From positions 1-64,000 of the forward strand of contig MU832671.1 in NCBI GenBank assembly GCA_029204225.1: a stretch of DNA of 64,000 nt, in the 5' to 3' direction. The position numbers and the translations under genes are program-made. The notes under the pieces were generated by a model that worked only from the letters and a program-made list of their open reading frames with translations, had not been told where the DNA came from and searched no databases. Below are positions 48,467 through 59,595 of this stretch, one piece after another (within the stretch, counting starts at the first letter, position 1; every line of letters starts with the position of its first letter). Source of the stretch: Diphasiastrum complanatum (taxonomy: Eukaryota > Streptophyta > Lycopodiopsida > Lycopodiales > Lycopodiaceae).

Positions 48467-49177
48467 CTGATAGGCGATACATGTCTCGATTCAGGCTCCT
48501 GTCACACAAGATAGGGATTCCTCCATCTTGCTTCCTATCATAAGGTATCTCTGTATCTTTATGAGTTCCATCCTCATCAAAGATTACATCCCTGCTTATG
48601 ATGGCTTTCTTCCCCTCCAAGTCATACAACCTGTATTCCTTCTCTTGACTATCATATCCAAGGAATAAACACCTGGTCGCCCTGGAATCCAATTTGCTCC
48701 TTGAATCCTTAGGTATGTGAGCATAAGCAATACTTCCAAGCACCCTCAAATGATTTACATCTGGTTTTTGTCCTGTGTAAGCTTCCTCTGGAGTCTGATT
48801 CTCTACAACCTTTGTAGGACTTTGATTCAGAAGATAAACCACCGTCTTAATTGCTTCACCCCAAAACATATTTGGAAGTTGCTTACTCTTGAGCATACTC
48901 CTCCAGTTTCCACAATAGACCGGTTCTTCCTTTCCGCAACTCCATTTTGTTGAGGCATGTCCGTGCTTGCAAATTGTCTCTTTATACCGTGATCCTTGCA
49001 AAACACCTGAAATAGAAAGATACTCTTTATACCATGATCCGAGCGTAGTATCTTGATTTGTCTATCTGTTTCTTTCTCCACCTGTGTCTTAAACCATGTG
49101 AAATACTTGAATGCTTCACCCTTATTCTTGCGAAGATAAATCCATGTCTTCCTAGAATAGTCATCAACAAACACCAT
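48420..49177 (-). pseudogene. Copia-3 integrase
   Basis: VFVDDYSRKTWIYLRKNKGE, ILRSDHGIKSI and MPQQNGVAERKNRSIVETGG, then in another frame MFWGEAIKTVVYLLNQSPTK, NHLRVLGSIAYAHIPKDSRS and FLGYDSQEKEYRLYDLEGKK. A stretch after the catalytic DNG-like site has frameshifts, and GG after RSD is changed to HG. Confidence 0.85.
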
Positions 49178-49201
49178 GAAGTACCTTGCTCTCTTATAAG
49201 A

Positions 49202-49471
49202 CTAAGTTCTCATAGGACCACACAAATCCGTATGAACAAGTTCTAGAACATTTCTCGCCGTGAATGTACTAGACGGAAATTTCTTCATATGATGTATTCC
49301 TAAGACATAGCCCTCACAAACCTTGTGATCAGAAACAACTTGAGGTAAACCTGTAACCATGTTGTGTGTCCTCAAGACTTGTAGATTTTTGTAGTTCAAA
49401 TGCCCAAACCTCTCGTGCCATAACTTACTCACAGATCCAATATCCGCAACACTTGCATGATGACTCACCAC
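49202..49471 (-). pseudogene. Copia-3 GAG-pre-integrase
   Basis: MVSHHASVADIGSVSKLWHE, RFGHLNYKNLQVLRTHNMVT, CEGYVLGIHHMKKFP, then LVHTDLCGPM, which already contains the first integrase aspartate. A cysteine of the HHCC finger is changed (CEGY for CEDC/CEAC). Confidence 0.83.
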
Positions 49472-49559
49472 CTAAGCTTGAAGTTTGTACAACCTTCCCG
49501 CAAGTATGCCCTCAGCTGCTACTTCATTGTCCTTCCTCTTGATGAGGCACCACTCTTCA

Positions 49560-49870
49560 TCAAACTGCACCACCATGTGTTGCTTTGCAATAGCTGATAC
49601 TGAGAGTAAGTTTTTATTGATTCCTGGTACATAAAGCACGTCCTTTATGTCTCCAATCTTCCTTGAAGATAGTTGAACCTGTACTTTTCCAACTCCCTTT
49701 ATATCATATTTGTAGTTCCTCCCAACTTCACATTTGATCCATCATCTAGTTTTGAAAAATCTCGCCTAGGTGTCATATGCTTCGAAGCTCCTGAATCAAT
49801 AAACCGACACTCTTCTTCCTTCGAGAAGCCACCAGAAGATGTCGATGCCGAAAATAACTGACAGTCATCA
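49560..49870 (-). pseudogene. Copia-3 protease
   Basis: The minus strand near 49790-49815 reads CRFIDSGASKHMTP, an intact DSGA site, followed downstream by pieces of the linker (GDIKDVLYVPGINKNLLSVS in the 49600-49660 region). Confidence 0.75.
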
Positions 49871-49929
49871 GATCTTAATTTTGTATTAAGTCCTTCCTCT
49901 TCAACAAAATTCCCATCCCGCTTCTTCTT

Positions 49930-50719
49930 GAATTTCTTGTGCCAACACTCCTTTGCGTAATGTCCTGATTTTTTGCAAACAAAGCAGTTTCCCTTTCAAA
50001 CTACTTTATTTCCATCTTCTGATCGATTGACTGATTCTCCTTTGGATCCTGCTGCTTCTTCTTCTTTTTCTTCCCTTAGCTTTCTTGGAACTTTGCTCTT
50101 GCTTCTTTGCTAGGAATGCTTGCTCCTTAAAATCGTACCTGTTGACAATATTTTGTCGCCTCATTTCCTCTTGTAGCAACATAGCATTCAGCTCATCGTA
50201 AGGTCTCGTCTCCCGTAATGACAACATCATCACAAAGTTCGATAAGCCAAAGGTAGACTATTAAGCATAATGGATACCAGCACTGAATCCAGAACGCTTT
50301 CTCCAACCGCAATAAGTTGCCCTCTCAGGTCTTTCACCCGAGTAAAGTAGTCCGTTATCGATTCACCTGTATCCATCTTCAATGTGTGTAGCTTATTACT
50401 CAAGAACAATATTCGTGACTGATTCACAGTCTCGTACAAGTTCTTCAGTATATCCCAAGCCTCCTTGGGTCCAGCAGCATCTTTGATGTGAGGTATGATC
50501 ATATCTCTAACTGACAAGTATGATATGATGAGATTTTCTCCCCCGTCTCTGATACTCCTGTAACTCCCTGTTAGTAGTAGGAGGTACCTCGACACCTGTG
50601 ACGATCTGCCAATATTCTCAATCCTGGAGAATATTTCGAATCTTGAATCTCCATATGCTGTAGTTTGTTCCATCTAGCTTGCTAGACTCCGGCAACACAA
50701 CATCGTTCAGTCCTGCCAT
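49930..50719 (-). pseudogene. Copia-3 gag
   Basis: True start is ATG 50719 (MAGLNDVVLPESSKLDGTNY); TGA after NILQD and a frameshift break the N-terminal part. The longest frame (50673-50230) has MIIPHIKDAAGPKEAWDILK and LSNKLHTLKMDTGESITDYF. The zinc knuckle CFVCKKSGHYAKEC near 49960 is intact but in another frame. Confidence 0.83.
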
Positions 50720-51297
50720 TGTACTGATCTTTAGCGACCTGATTTTCCAGCAATCAGTATATTGCCAAACTTCATCTATCTGTCTCAGAAATCAGGTTCA
50801 GCTCAGATCCAGATCTTCTTCTAGCGAACCAGTCTATAAACAGCTAGGATTCAGATCTGATTTTGCAGCGATCAGAAGGGCTTCAAACTCAGCGATCCAG
50901 CAGCAATCTGTCAGCAGTTAACCAATGAACGGACATAAGTTTTCCAGCTCAGCGATCTGTAGTTTGACTCCAGCCAGCGATCTGTCAGTTTTGATTCCAG
51001 CAAAGCAGTGTCCGCGATCTGACTTCTTTGTAGCAGCGAACAGTCCTATATCACCTTATCCAGATCTGCGACCAGGTCTTCTGATCCAGTAGACAGCCAA
51101 CCAGCGATCTGTCAGTTCTGATTCCAGCAAAACAGATCTCCCAACAGCCAGCGATCAATAGAAAAAATCTTGATTCCAACTCAGCGATCAACCAGAAAAC
51201 AGTTCTGGTTAGAAAACGATCCAACAAGCTGCCAGCGATCAGCTCCTCCAACAATCTTCTTGCAACCCTGCAAACAAACTCTCTCTCTCACAAGCCT
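50720..51297 (-). other. Copia-3 leader with at least eight AGCGATC repeats
   Basis: Between PBS and gag the plus strand shows CAGCGATC eight times, often in a longer phrase CAGCGATCTGTCAGTT and GATTCCAGCAAA. No open frame of note. Confidence 0.75.
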
Positions 51298-51309
51298 GCT
51301 CTGATACCA
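51298..51309 (-). other. Copia-3 primer binding site
   Basis: Minus-strand TGGTATCAGAGC directly inside the 5' LTR. Confidence 0.9.
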
Positions 51310-51725
51310 TGTCAGAATTTGATCTACAAATTCTAGATAGGAGTTAACTAGTCATACTAGCACTCACATACACCAAGACCAGCATAAGAGATTAAGAGAA
51401 CTCTGATTATAGAGGAATGAGCAAAGCTCTATACAATGGAGTGAATGAGATTGGGCACCGGCCTCTCTTATATAGATTCTCTAGTCTAGCTAAAAGCAAA
51501 AGCTAAGGCAAAAAGCTAATTGCTATTATTACTACCTATTTTGGGTAAAGACCCAAGATGTATTTCTAAGTACTGAAATTAAGTCCTATTCTAGTAGTAG
51601 TGCGTCCACCTACATGCATGAGTAATAAAAAATGACTTACTATAAATAGAAATGCCCCCTATAATAATACACAGGCATGGCCAAACTAACAGTAAGGGGA
51701 ACAAAATAAACATTAATTCCTAACA
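51310..51725 (-). repeat. Copia-3 5' LTR
   Basis: 416 bp, plus-strand TGTCAGAATTTG...TTCCTAACA. Its inner 250 bp match 47183-47437 closely. Confidence 0.9.
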
Positions 51726-52690
51726 TATCCTGAGGGCACTTTGAAGGGATGCTTATCAAGACAACAGTAGCATAATCCTTCATTCTTTGCCTTCTCCTTA
51801 TCCTACGGGCTCAGATCAGGACCACCAAAGGCACGACGAGACTTTTTTGCTTTGTGTTTCTTCCCTTGGTGCACCTGTACCTCCATTGGCTTCAAAGGAA
51901 CCCCTATGCCGCTTGCTGGGCCAGGCATTGGCTACCAGGCGTGCTAGCCAACTCCGCTTGAACTTTGCCCTTTGATCCGCCTTCATAAATCAAGGCCTTT
52001 GCAATAACATTTTCAACAAGCCTCATTCAGCACATGAGGACGCAAGTCTTTTCACGGGCCGAAAATAAACTTGTGGACCTGCATCCACTCTAGAATGTCC
52101 TCGGGAGTCTTCATAAAGATCTCCCGATAACCATCTGCATACGCCTGCAGCAATCTCTGCCAGTACAAGTGCCATGCATCCATTGCCCGCACATGCTCGT
52201 GGGGTGGAATAAACTAATCATGAAAGACCATTGAAAATCAGCCCTAGTCACCGGGCAATCTGGGATACGTGATAACTTGTGCCACCACCTATCTGCAACA
52301 TCAGTCAAATGGTAAGTAGCCTTTTCAATATGCTACACCTCATCAATGGATGCACGTCGCAGCTGAAAATAACTCTCCCACTTGCTAAACCACTGATTGA
52401 CAAAGTTGGCAGTGCGTTGTTGGGAGGTGCCCACGTAACGAGGCAGCTTGATATCCTTGTATTTGTGTGTTGAATAAGCTTGAAATTGAAAAGGATAAAT
52501 AGGTAGGCAGCATGAGAAGGTGAAGGATGCACGTACTACGGCTGAGGTTGTACAGAAGAAGGACAATTAGAAGGGGTAGGGATGTCATCCAACAAGGTTT
52601 GCAGTGTACTTTGGACACTGGTCAAAGATTGTTCCATTGAATTCAGACGATCTTGCACGTCTGATTGCGGGGTTTTAGTGACCCTTTTGC
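51726..52690 (-). pseudogene. Gypsy-2 gag, decayed
   Basis: TDVADRWWHKLSRIPDCPVT matches the FADRWWRKL core of Gypsy-1 gag, followed by F(H)PTS and, in other frames, ADGYREI- and PEDI-type sequence; the knuckle region at 51740-51790 is similar at DNA level. Many frameshifts. Confidence 0.75.
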
Positions 52691-52804
52691 CATAGCTGCT
52701 AGACCCAAGGGAGTTGGCTCAATTGGTTAGCTTGACATCCAAAGTTTCTTTGGTCTCAAGTTCGAGCCTTCCCTTGGAAACCAAGAAGCATAGCTGCTAG
52801 ACCC
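52691..52804 (+). mobile_element. tRNA-derived retroposon (mini-SINE) with 16-bp target duplication
   Basis: The perfect direct repeat CATAGCTGCTAGACCC stands at 52691-52706 and 52789-52804. Between them an 82-bp insert carries a pol III A box TGGCTCAATTGG (52715-52726) and B box GTTCGAGCC (52760-52768), both matching consensus. The ends AAGGGAG...CTTCCCTT could pair as an acceptor stem. Either a short SINE or a retroposed tRNA; the anticodon is unclear and no poly(A) or CCA is seen. Confidence 0.75.
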
Positions 52805-53600
52805 TCATGGGTTGGACTAGCAGGCAGGGAAGAAGGAGAATTTATAGGAGAAGGAAATCTTTAATGATCATTTGGATTTTCCATGCTTGCAAAAGAAGAA
52901 TAAAAGGATAGAAGAAAGAGAATACGGAATGTTTGAATTTTTTTTTCGCAAAGGAAAATTCAAAAAATGAATATGAAAGAAAAGTAAAAGCAAGGGGTAG
53001 GCTCGTGGTACAATATTGATGTAGGTACCATCGATAAACAATTATCGGGAAATCTGAAAATTTGTTTTTGGCTCAAAAATTTTGAAAAAACAGCCCCAAA
53101 TTAGTGTGAATTTGCGTATACTCAGGTCTGCAAACAGGCTGAAGGGACTACTGTAGTAGGTCGCCCTCCTGTGAGGAGGTTGTGTCAAATCCGAGGCAAA
53201 ACGGAGAAGAAACGAAAAAGTTGTGATGTCTAAACTCCAATAGCCTGAAAAATGGTGAAAAATTGAACGTTTTGGCAAAATTTGAGATTTCTTAGTAATT
53301 TTTGTAGATTTAGCATTAGAATAGGCCTCCTAAAATCTGAACTGAATCCGCCAAGTGTAGAAGTTATGACAAATTTTCCTTAGAAACTTTGCAAAATTTC
53401 AAAGCTGAAGATTTGTTTTGAAGCTGTTTTTGCCTGATAGACAGCCAATTTCCTACTTGTAGAAGGGTAATCCACCTCCAATAGAGCTCTCCTCCAATCT
53501 TCCTACCAAAATCCCACAAGAGAAGACCAAAATTTAATGATTTATGGCACTTTCTCTCTCTAGAACGACCTTTTCTCTCTAGAATGAGTTCTCCCGAAGC
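52805..53600 (-). other. Gypsy-2 leader
   Basis: Minus-strand TTCTAGAGAGAAAAGG and CGTTCTAGAGAGAGAAAG near 53560-53590 match the start of the Gypsy-1 leader. The long minus-strand ORF at 53364-53819 crosses this and the LTR and is not a gene. Confidence 0.65.
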
Positions 53601-53608
53601 TATGATAC
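53597..53608 (-). other. Gypsy-2 degenerate primer binding site
   Basis: Minus-strand GGGTATCATAGC, two mismatches from TGGTATCAGAGC, at the position expected from Gypsy-1. Confidence 0.6.
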
Positions 53609-53609
53609 C

Positions 53610-54050
53610 CTTTATTACACTCCCTAACCGTAAGCTCGTCAAAACACTGAAAGTTGTAGTGTAGAATAAATCTCCTCCCATCCTTAGGTAAACCCTTATA
53701 GCTCCTAATTGCCATTCCAGTTCTAGGGCATGTGCATCTAGACATGGTTGGGCAAGCCTCCTGGACCCATAAGTGCCCGAACTATTGAATAGCACCCATT
53801 GGAGCCTACTAATTACCACCCCCGTGTACCGGCGGTTAGGTAGCGGAATGATTGCCCACTCTGGTCAATTGTTGACTAACCCTAAGCCCTGGCCTGTATA
53901 ACCACATGTGAGCTTTGTCAGTGGCTCGATGGTTACGCATCAATACACATACTTGCAGCGTGAGCCAGAGGAGAGGAGAAAGACTAGCTTGCATCAGGAG
54001 AGAAATCTCCGATAGAACCCACGATGCCCTCCTAGGAGAGAGTTCCATAT
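53610..54050 (-). repeat. Gypsy-2 5' LTR, diverged
   Basis: The inner ~230 bp align with the Gypsy-1 LTR (minus ACGGGGGTGGTA, GATGGGAGGAGATTTATTC, GACGAGCTTA). The outer part no longer aligns and the outer boundary is approximate. Confidence 0.6.
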
Positions 54051-55849
54051 CTCTAGAGAGAAAAAAGAAAGAAAGAAAGCTTTATTAATGTCTTTTCCAT
54101 GCCAAAAGGCATATAAGACTAGTAATATACATGTCAAGTGTGTGGTATTAGTGGGAGTGTATGAAAATGTCCCCAAAATTGTAGCGGAAGAAAACAACAT
54201 AACTAAATACTATGAACTAAAATGAGTGAGATATGTATGACTACAATGCTGCTAGATATACAAGGTGAGGTGTAGCAACATCGATATCACTATCATCATG
54301 ATCTGCTGTTGAGGAAGAAGGATGTGATGTGAGCTGCAATGTGAGGAATGATGAAATTGATGGTCTAATAATATGTGGGGTGTGTTTAAGCAATTGCACA
54401 TCTTTCTCGCCATGACTGAAAATTATTTGTGTACTTATTGCCACTTGCTATTGTTTTACAAATAAATGAAAGGTAATTGTTTTCAATCACAAAATCTCAA
54501 TCCAAGAAGGAAAAAAATTTGTTCGTGTTTAATGGGCTAGTTGGGAAACATATTGTATTTGTCTCATTTCTAAAAGCTAATAATCCATGTGAATGTTGGA
54601 GCAGGTGGGAGTCGCAACGAGGTAGATCTGAATACAAATGCAAGAATGTCTTCAAGACGTACCACGTTGGCTGTCTTGAATACAAACAAGCGAATGAATT
54701 TTCCACAAGTGATTTTGGGTGTGTAGTACTTTACCTTACACTTATTCATTTTACCACTTTTACCAAGAATAATCTTCAAATATTCTTTTTTTGGCTTGTC
54801 CTCATTTGTGCAACCAACTGGAGTCAATGAACTACTCCTAACCATAAGGAGAAGAAAGGAAGTTCTCATTGACATGCTTAGCTAGTAGATTATTGTCTCA
54901 TGTTGATGATTTGCTTTGTATCAACCATTTTGATTGAAATGAAACCTTGCTGTATTAAAGATCGTGGACAACTGGCTTCGCCATGATGATACAATGGGTT
55001 CGTTTTCTATCGAGATCTAGGAAGGACCTTGATTCGTTTGTGCTTCAATATGGCCAATTAGGATGATATTGTGAGATGATGCCATAAGATACAATATATT
55101 GTTTGTCACACTTTTGTTGTATGTCTCAACAATTGTCATACTTTCACTACATCAAAGTATGCATTTTCTTAGAATATCATCTCTCTACAATCACATCTCT
55201 CTTATCTTGTGATTATTAGTCATACAATTAATACATTGTTACAACTCAATTTCATGTTTTTGAGCACTCAAGGCTCAGATTTTGGGAATTGTTTCATAAC
55301 AACTTTTTTAATCAAAAACATCAAAAAATTTGAAGCCTTATCTTATTTAGCATTTGAAGGGTTGATATGTTAAGCCCTAGAAATATCAACCTTGATCTAT
55401 CAAAGGAGTGTGTGTGTCAAACGGTCAACCTTTATATGCATACAAATATTATAGGTAAGATTATGTAAGAGATATTCGAGTAGTAGATGTAATTTTGAAG
55501 GATGTGTATTGTATGCATCTTAATTCTAAATTTTATTTGTTGAACCTTGAAGTTATGGCTTGGTTACATGCTTGTTCCTTTTTTTAGGGGTTTATTATTC
55601 CACCACCACTGTGCTACATAAGTTTTGTTTCAAGCAAGCTGAAGTGATGGTGTGCTGTAGTCCTTAAATGCCCAACAAGAGGTAGGAGTTGAGACTCAAT
55701 CGATTGCTTTTGCTCATCCTCGCCAATCGTCATCACCTTTTCCTTTAAAGTAGTGATGGATAGGCACTTCGGTCTTTGTCTTATTGTTCTTTATTGATGT
55801 CAATATATGTGATTGAGTTGTAACATGATATAAGAGCCCTTTCTGTTAC
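54051..55849. other. No gene recognised; one cysteine-rich ORF
   Basis: AT-rich. The ORF 54477-54830 contains YKCKNVFKTYHVGCLEY, faintly like half of a PHD finger, with no other support. Confidence 0.35.
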
Positions 55850-56521
55850 TTGATTGTTCTCTTTCATGCCCACCATCATTGTTGTCTCTCCTACCTGTCA
55901 TCATTGCCCCATCATTTTCTCTCTAATAGCTTTTCTCTCTCTAGCTATTTTTGTCTCTCCAGACACTCTTTGGCCGTTTCTGTCTCTAGCCCTCTCATGT
56001 CCATCATGGCATTGCCCATCATTTTTTCTCCTGTCTCCTATTTTCTATCTCTTGCCTACCATTGCTATTCTCTCCTGCTCATTTTGGTCTCGTGCCCATC
56101 ATTCTCTCACCTACGTACCATCATTGCCCTCTCTCTTGCTCCCTTTTTCTCTTGCCCTACCATTGCTGCCCATACTATTTCCTCTCCTGCTTGTCGCTGC
56201 TTATGCTATTTTCTCTCCTGCTCATCACTGCCCTCTGCGCTATCTTCTCTCTTGCACTACCATCGCTATCCACCAATTTCTCTCTTGCCCCTCGTGCCTT
56301 GCCCACCAAGTTTCTCTCCTACCCACCAATTTCTCTTTCTTGCCCTGCTGCCCACACCTTTTTCTTTATTAGTTTCACTTTGCAAGCTCTCCCATTTCCC
56401 TTCGTGTTCTTGCATTCGTACCCATGTTCCCTCTCCTTCCATTCTCGAGCCCCCTGATGCTTTGTCTACCATAGATACTGTCTCTTGTCAGGGTGAGATA
56501 GTGATAGTATCACACATTTGA
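55850..56521. repeat. Pyrimidine-rich, imperfectly repetitive region
   Basis: About 650 bp of plus-strand CTCTC/TGCCC/CCATCATT words in irregular order. All three plus frames stay open for long distances (up to 223 codons), the sign of a low-complexity tract and not of a gene. Confidence 0.75.
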
Positions 56522-57102
56522 AAGAGATCCACATGAGATAGATTCAGTATCATACAGTGTGAGAGTCCCATATACAAGTTGATTATGAGTTTTATTCACA
56601 TATACAGGTTGCTGCTGATGTTGCATTCTTTGATGCTGATGCCACATGCCTTGGTGCTGATCTAAGTGTTTTGATGCTGATTTTGAGTATTTTGCTCATT
56701 TCTGACCTACTATATCCATTGAGGTTGAGCATTGTTCAGTTGCTATTCCTGGTTCCAGAGCTTTGATTACTATTGCTTATTCTTGATATTGGTTTTATGG
56801 TTGTTGAGCAAAGAGTTCAGATGGGCTATTTGATCCTCCATCAGTTTTTGATGCTTTTTACGATGGGTTTTACATCGCTCCATTGGTAGCACCTGTTTGT
56901 ATTGCATGTCCATATGAGGTTCTTCTACATTTGGTGCTTCTTTTGTTATGCCCAGGTTTGCGATATTGCTAGTTCACATTCATGGGCCTTTTGGATGCTT
57001 GGCATTGCTACACACCTTAGAATGTCAAGCATCATATACTAAACTAAATCATATTATTATGTCTATATTTGAATTTTGTATCACATATACTACCAATCAA
57101 AG
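56522..57102. other. No gene recognised
   Basis: T-rich, with loose repeats of GATGCTGAT between 56610 and 56680. Confidence 0.4.
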
Positions 57103-57516
57103 ATGCATTGCCCGTTTCGGAACGGGTCTCGGAACGTGTTTTGGGTTATTGACCCAGACGCTTTTTTTTTTTTTTTGCAATATGGTATTCAAATTGCAAA
57201 ATTTTTTATGGGGAATTTGAATTTAGTCTTTCATTTTTTTTGTAAACACTATAGGGACCCTTTTTTTGTCAGATAGTATTGTTCTAATTGTTTTTGTTCT
57301 CATTGTTTAGTTAGATTTTTTTTTAAAAATGTATGTTATTTTTCGTTTTTAGGGCCAAAAACCAACACATAAGATTATATATATTTTGTCTGCATAATAT
57401 ACATATTACATATCATATAATATATATATTATATAAAAAAATTATAGTGTCCCATTGTCCGGAACGCTGCCCCCCCTCCCCCCCAAAGTCCGGAAGGTGT
57501 TCCGGTGCAAGGATGC
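57103..57516. mobile_element. MITE candidate with short inverted ends and flanking direct repeat
   Basis: Left end GCATTGCCCGTTTCGGAAC and, on the opposite strand, right end GCATCCTTGCACCGGAAC are similar inverted ends. TAC(C/T)AATCAAAG flanks both sides (57091-57102 and 57517-57528), a 12-bp direct repeat with one mismatch. The interior is AT-rich with homopolymers and carries no ORF. Confidence 0.5.
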
Positions 57517-59377
57517 TACTAATCAAAGGACAAATCTCCAACATTTTACACAAAAGTCCCTTTGTCAAAGCAAAATCCAGCAATATTTAGCATGGAAACA
57601 AAGCATTCTACCAAACATTCTTACTAAGCACTTTCTAAAGAGATTTCAGCATAGTTACAATACCATTCTACTCCTCCGCCCAATCCAAAACCCCTATCAA
57701 TGCACGGTGATGCCATATATGGGGCATGAAATGGCATGGATATTTTGTTGAGAGAAGTTTGTTCCAATAGCGTGGCCATTTTTGGCATCAATGTTCCCCA
57801 AAGCTTTTCTATGGTCAAAGGCTCCAAGAGGCCTCTTGTGCCTATATTCTACATTTTAAGTCATGTAAAGCTAGGCAACTACTTAACCCTAGCATTACCT
57901 TTGTTTAACTAGGATACATCAACCACCCTAAGCCAAATTTTAATATAGGTCTACATAATTGTTCTAGATGATTAGGTTTCTAAGAGTGGCGGATAAATTG
58001 TGGCTTGTAGTCTTTACAATTAGATCTACTAATGTACAAATTTTTAAGTCAACATTTATTATAATAAATGTTTCAAAAAGCCGGTCTTTGTGACAAGAAA
58101 AAGTGCTTTCCTGGACAATGTTTTGATTAAAATTTTGCTAGTCATAGAAATTGTTCCTGAATGAATGGTTCTTTTCCAGAATGATTGGCCCTAAGAAATG
58201 TTGCATAACATTGATGCATAGCAGCGCTATCTATAAGATAGAAGAAGGTTATGATAAGTTTTGAAATACATCCCTGTCTTCCCATGGTCTTATCCTTTTT
58301 ATTTACCTCTCTTGAATGTCTATGATCTATCATATTTTGTGTCAATTATTGTGTTTCATATATAAGAAATAGCAAGGGGCTTGATTGTTAAATAAACAAA
58401 AACCAGTACAGTGACCATCATAGTAGTATGGTCTCCAAGAGGAATAATTGCCTGCAAATGCTAACAACTTCCAAACATTTGAGGCAAACATTTTAAAGGA
58501 GAAAACCCTAATTCTACCCTAGATTAACATGCAATCTTTTAGGGTAGTTATAGGACATTAAAGCCTCAAAATATCCCTCAAACTCCAAAGATTGAAAGAT
58601 CATGTTGCATAATGTTCAACTTTCCTTAGATATTGTAATGATAAATACCTATTCCCACAAATATTCTTACCATAAATATTTAAGTTTGCAATGAGTTTGC
58701 AAACCTGTTTGTAGCAAATGCTTTTGCAAGTTTGCAATATAGTGCACATGTGCTAGTTGATAACTATGCTTAAATTTGCCACTCAGTGAGTGTCATAATT
58801 CTCTATACCTTTGTCAATCGATTGGTAAGGGCCCATAGTTGATGTAACATTGGGACCAGCCTAGGCTCAAGGATCCATTTATAGTCTTGTCGTGAAAGTT
58901 GTATGCCAAATTTTTTATACTTCGTATAATGGCTAAAGTACAGACATGAGGGGGTTGAAGACTTATTATTCTTGGGTGTCTTTGGAAAATAAGCTTGCTA
59001 CCACAAAAGCCCACTCCTAAGGAAAATCCTTAGGAATGGATATGGAATCGTTCCTTAGGAACGTCCAGTCCATTCCTAAGGAACATTTTTCAAGTTTTTT
59101 TGCATTTAGGATCTAGGGTTTAGGGTTTATTGCTCACCATGGTACACAATGGCCCAGTTACCACACAGTTGGGGGAGGTAGACATGGTTGAGGGATAGTT
59201 GTATTCTCTCACAGGAGCTAGACGATGGGGTTCTCACTATTGTGGAGAGGTGGGGCTAAGGCTCCTCACCAAGGTGAAAGCCCATTTGCTAGGAGCCATA
59301 GGGCAGCCAATCGACAGTCTATCCCTGCCGACGTGTGCGAGCACCTCCTTATATCATATGGGACATGCATTGTGACT
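57517..59377. other. No gene recognised; one palindrome cluster
   Basis: AT-rich. Within it, 59012-59086 holds three copies of TCCTAAGGA-type palindromes. The last ~290 bp lead into the Copia-1-related element. Confidence 0.4.
59012..59086. repeat. Cluster of TTCCTAAGGAA-type palindromes
   Basis: CTCCTAAGGA, ATCCTTAGGAA, TTCCTTAGGAAC and TTCCTAAGGAAC occur within 75 bp, able to fold into hairpins. Confidence 0.7.
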
Positions 59378-59595
59378 CAAGCTCCAAATTTCTTGTGAGG
59401 CAAGCACCTCAAGTACGTGCATGGAAAGTCTAGGTGTCAACCATATGAGTGAGCTACTTGGCCAAGTGGGCCACTTGCACTAATTTTCTTAACTAACACA
59501 TGTATTTAATTAATAACATGCCCCATGAGTTATTTACAACTTACAACATAATTAGTGCTTAGCCAAAGAGGTAAAATAGGCATTACTCTTCAAAA
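59378..59595 (-). repeat. 3' LTR of gutted Copia-1 relative, truncated
   Basis: Aligns with 60345-60572 and with Copia-1 LTRs from CCTTGTGAGGCAAGCACCTC-like sequence to CATTACTCTTCAA. A C run (polypurine tract on minus) follows. Confidence 0.85.

Larger units (their letters stand above)
47183..51725 (-). mobile_element. Copia-3, rearranged Ty1/copia retrotransposon
   Basis: Minus strand: full 5' LTR (51310-51725), PBS, long leader, gag, protease, pre-integrase, integrase, then a second partial pre-integrase/integrase copy, then RNase H and a truncated 3' LTR. The RT core is missing. Inserted in Gypsy-2; the 3' LTR end next to Gypsy-2 lacks ~165 bp, so no target duplication can be checked. 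Confidence 0.88.
46985..54050 (-). mobile_element. Gypsy-2, decayed Ty3/gypsy relic hosting Copia-3 and a retroposon
   Basis: Minus-strand pieces in gypsy order: 5' LTR (~54050-53610), degenerate PBS, leader, gag (52690-51726), then after Copia-3 the protease-RT linker (47182-46985). Each piece is homologous to Gypsy-1. The stretch between the gag knuckle and the linker (about 360 bp in Gypsy-1) is absent, and RT, integrase and 3' LTR are gone. Confidence 0.8.

Noticed and set aside
53364-53819. 151-codon minus-strand ORF
   Set aside because: Lies across the LTR, PBS and leader of Gypsy-2, which is non-coding in Gypsy-1.
55850-56521. 223-, 172- and 131-codon ORFs in all three plus frames
   Set aside because: Low-complexity CT-rich sequence; simultaneous open frames and no domain.
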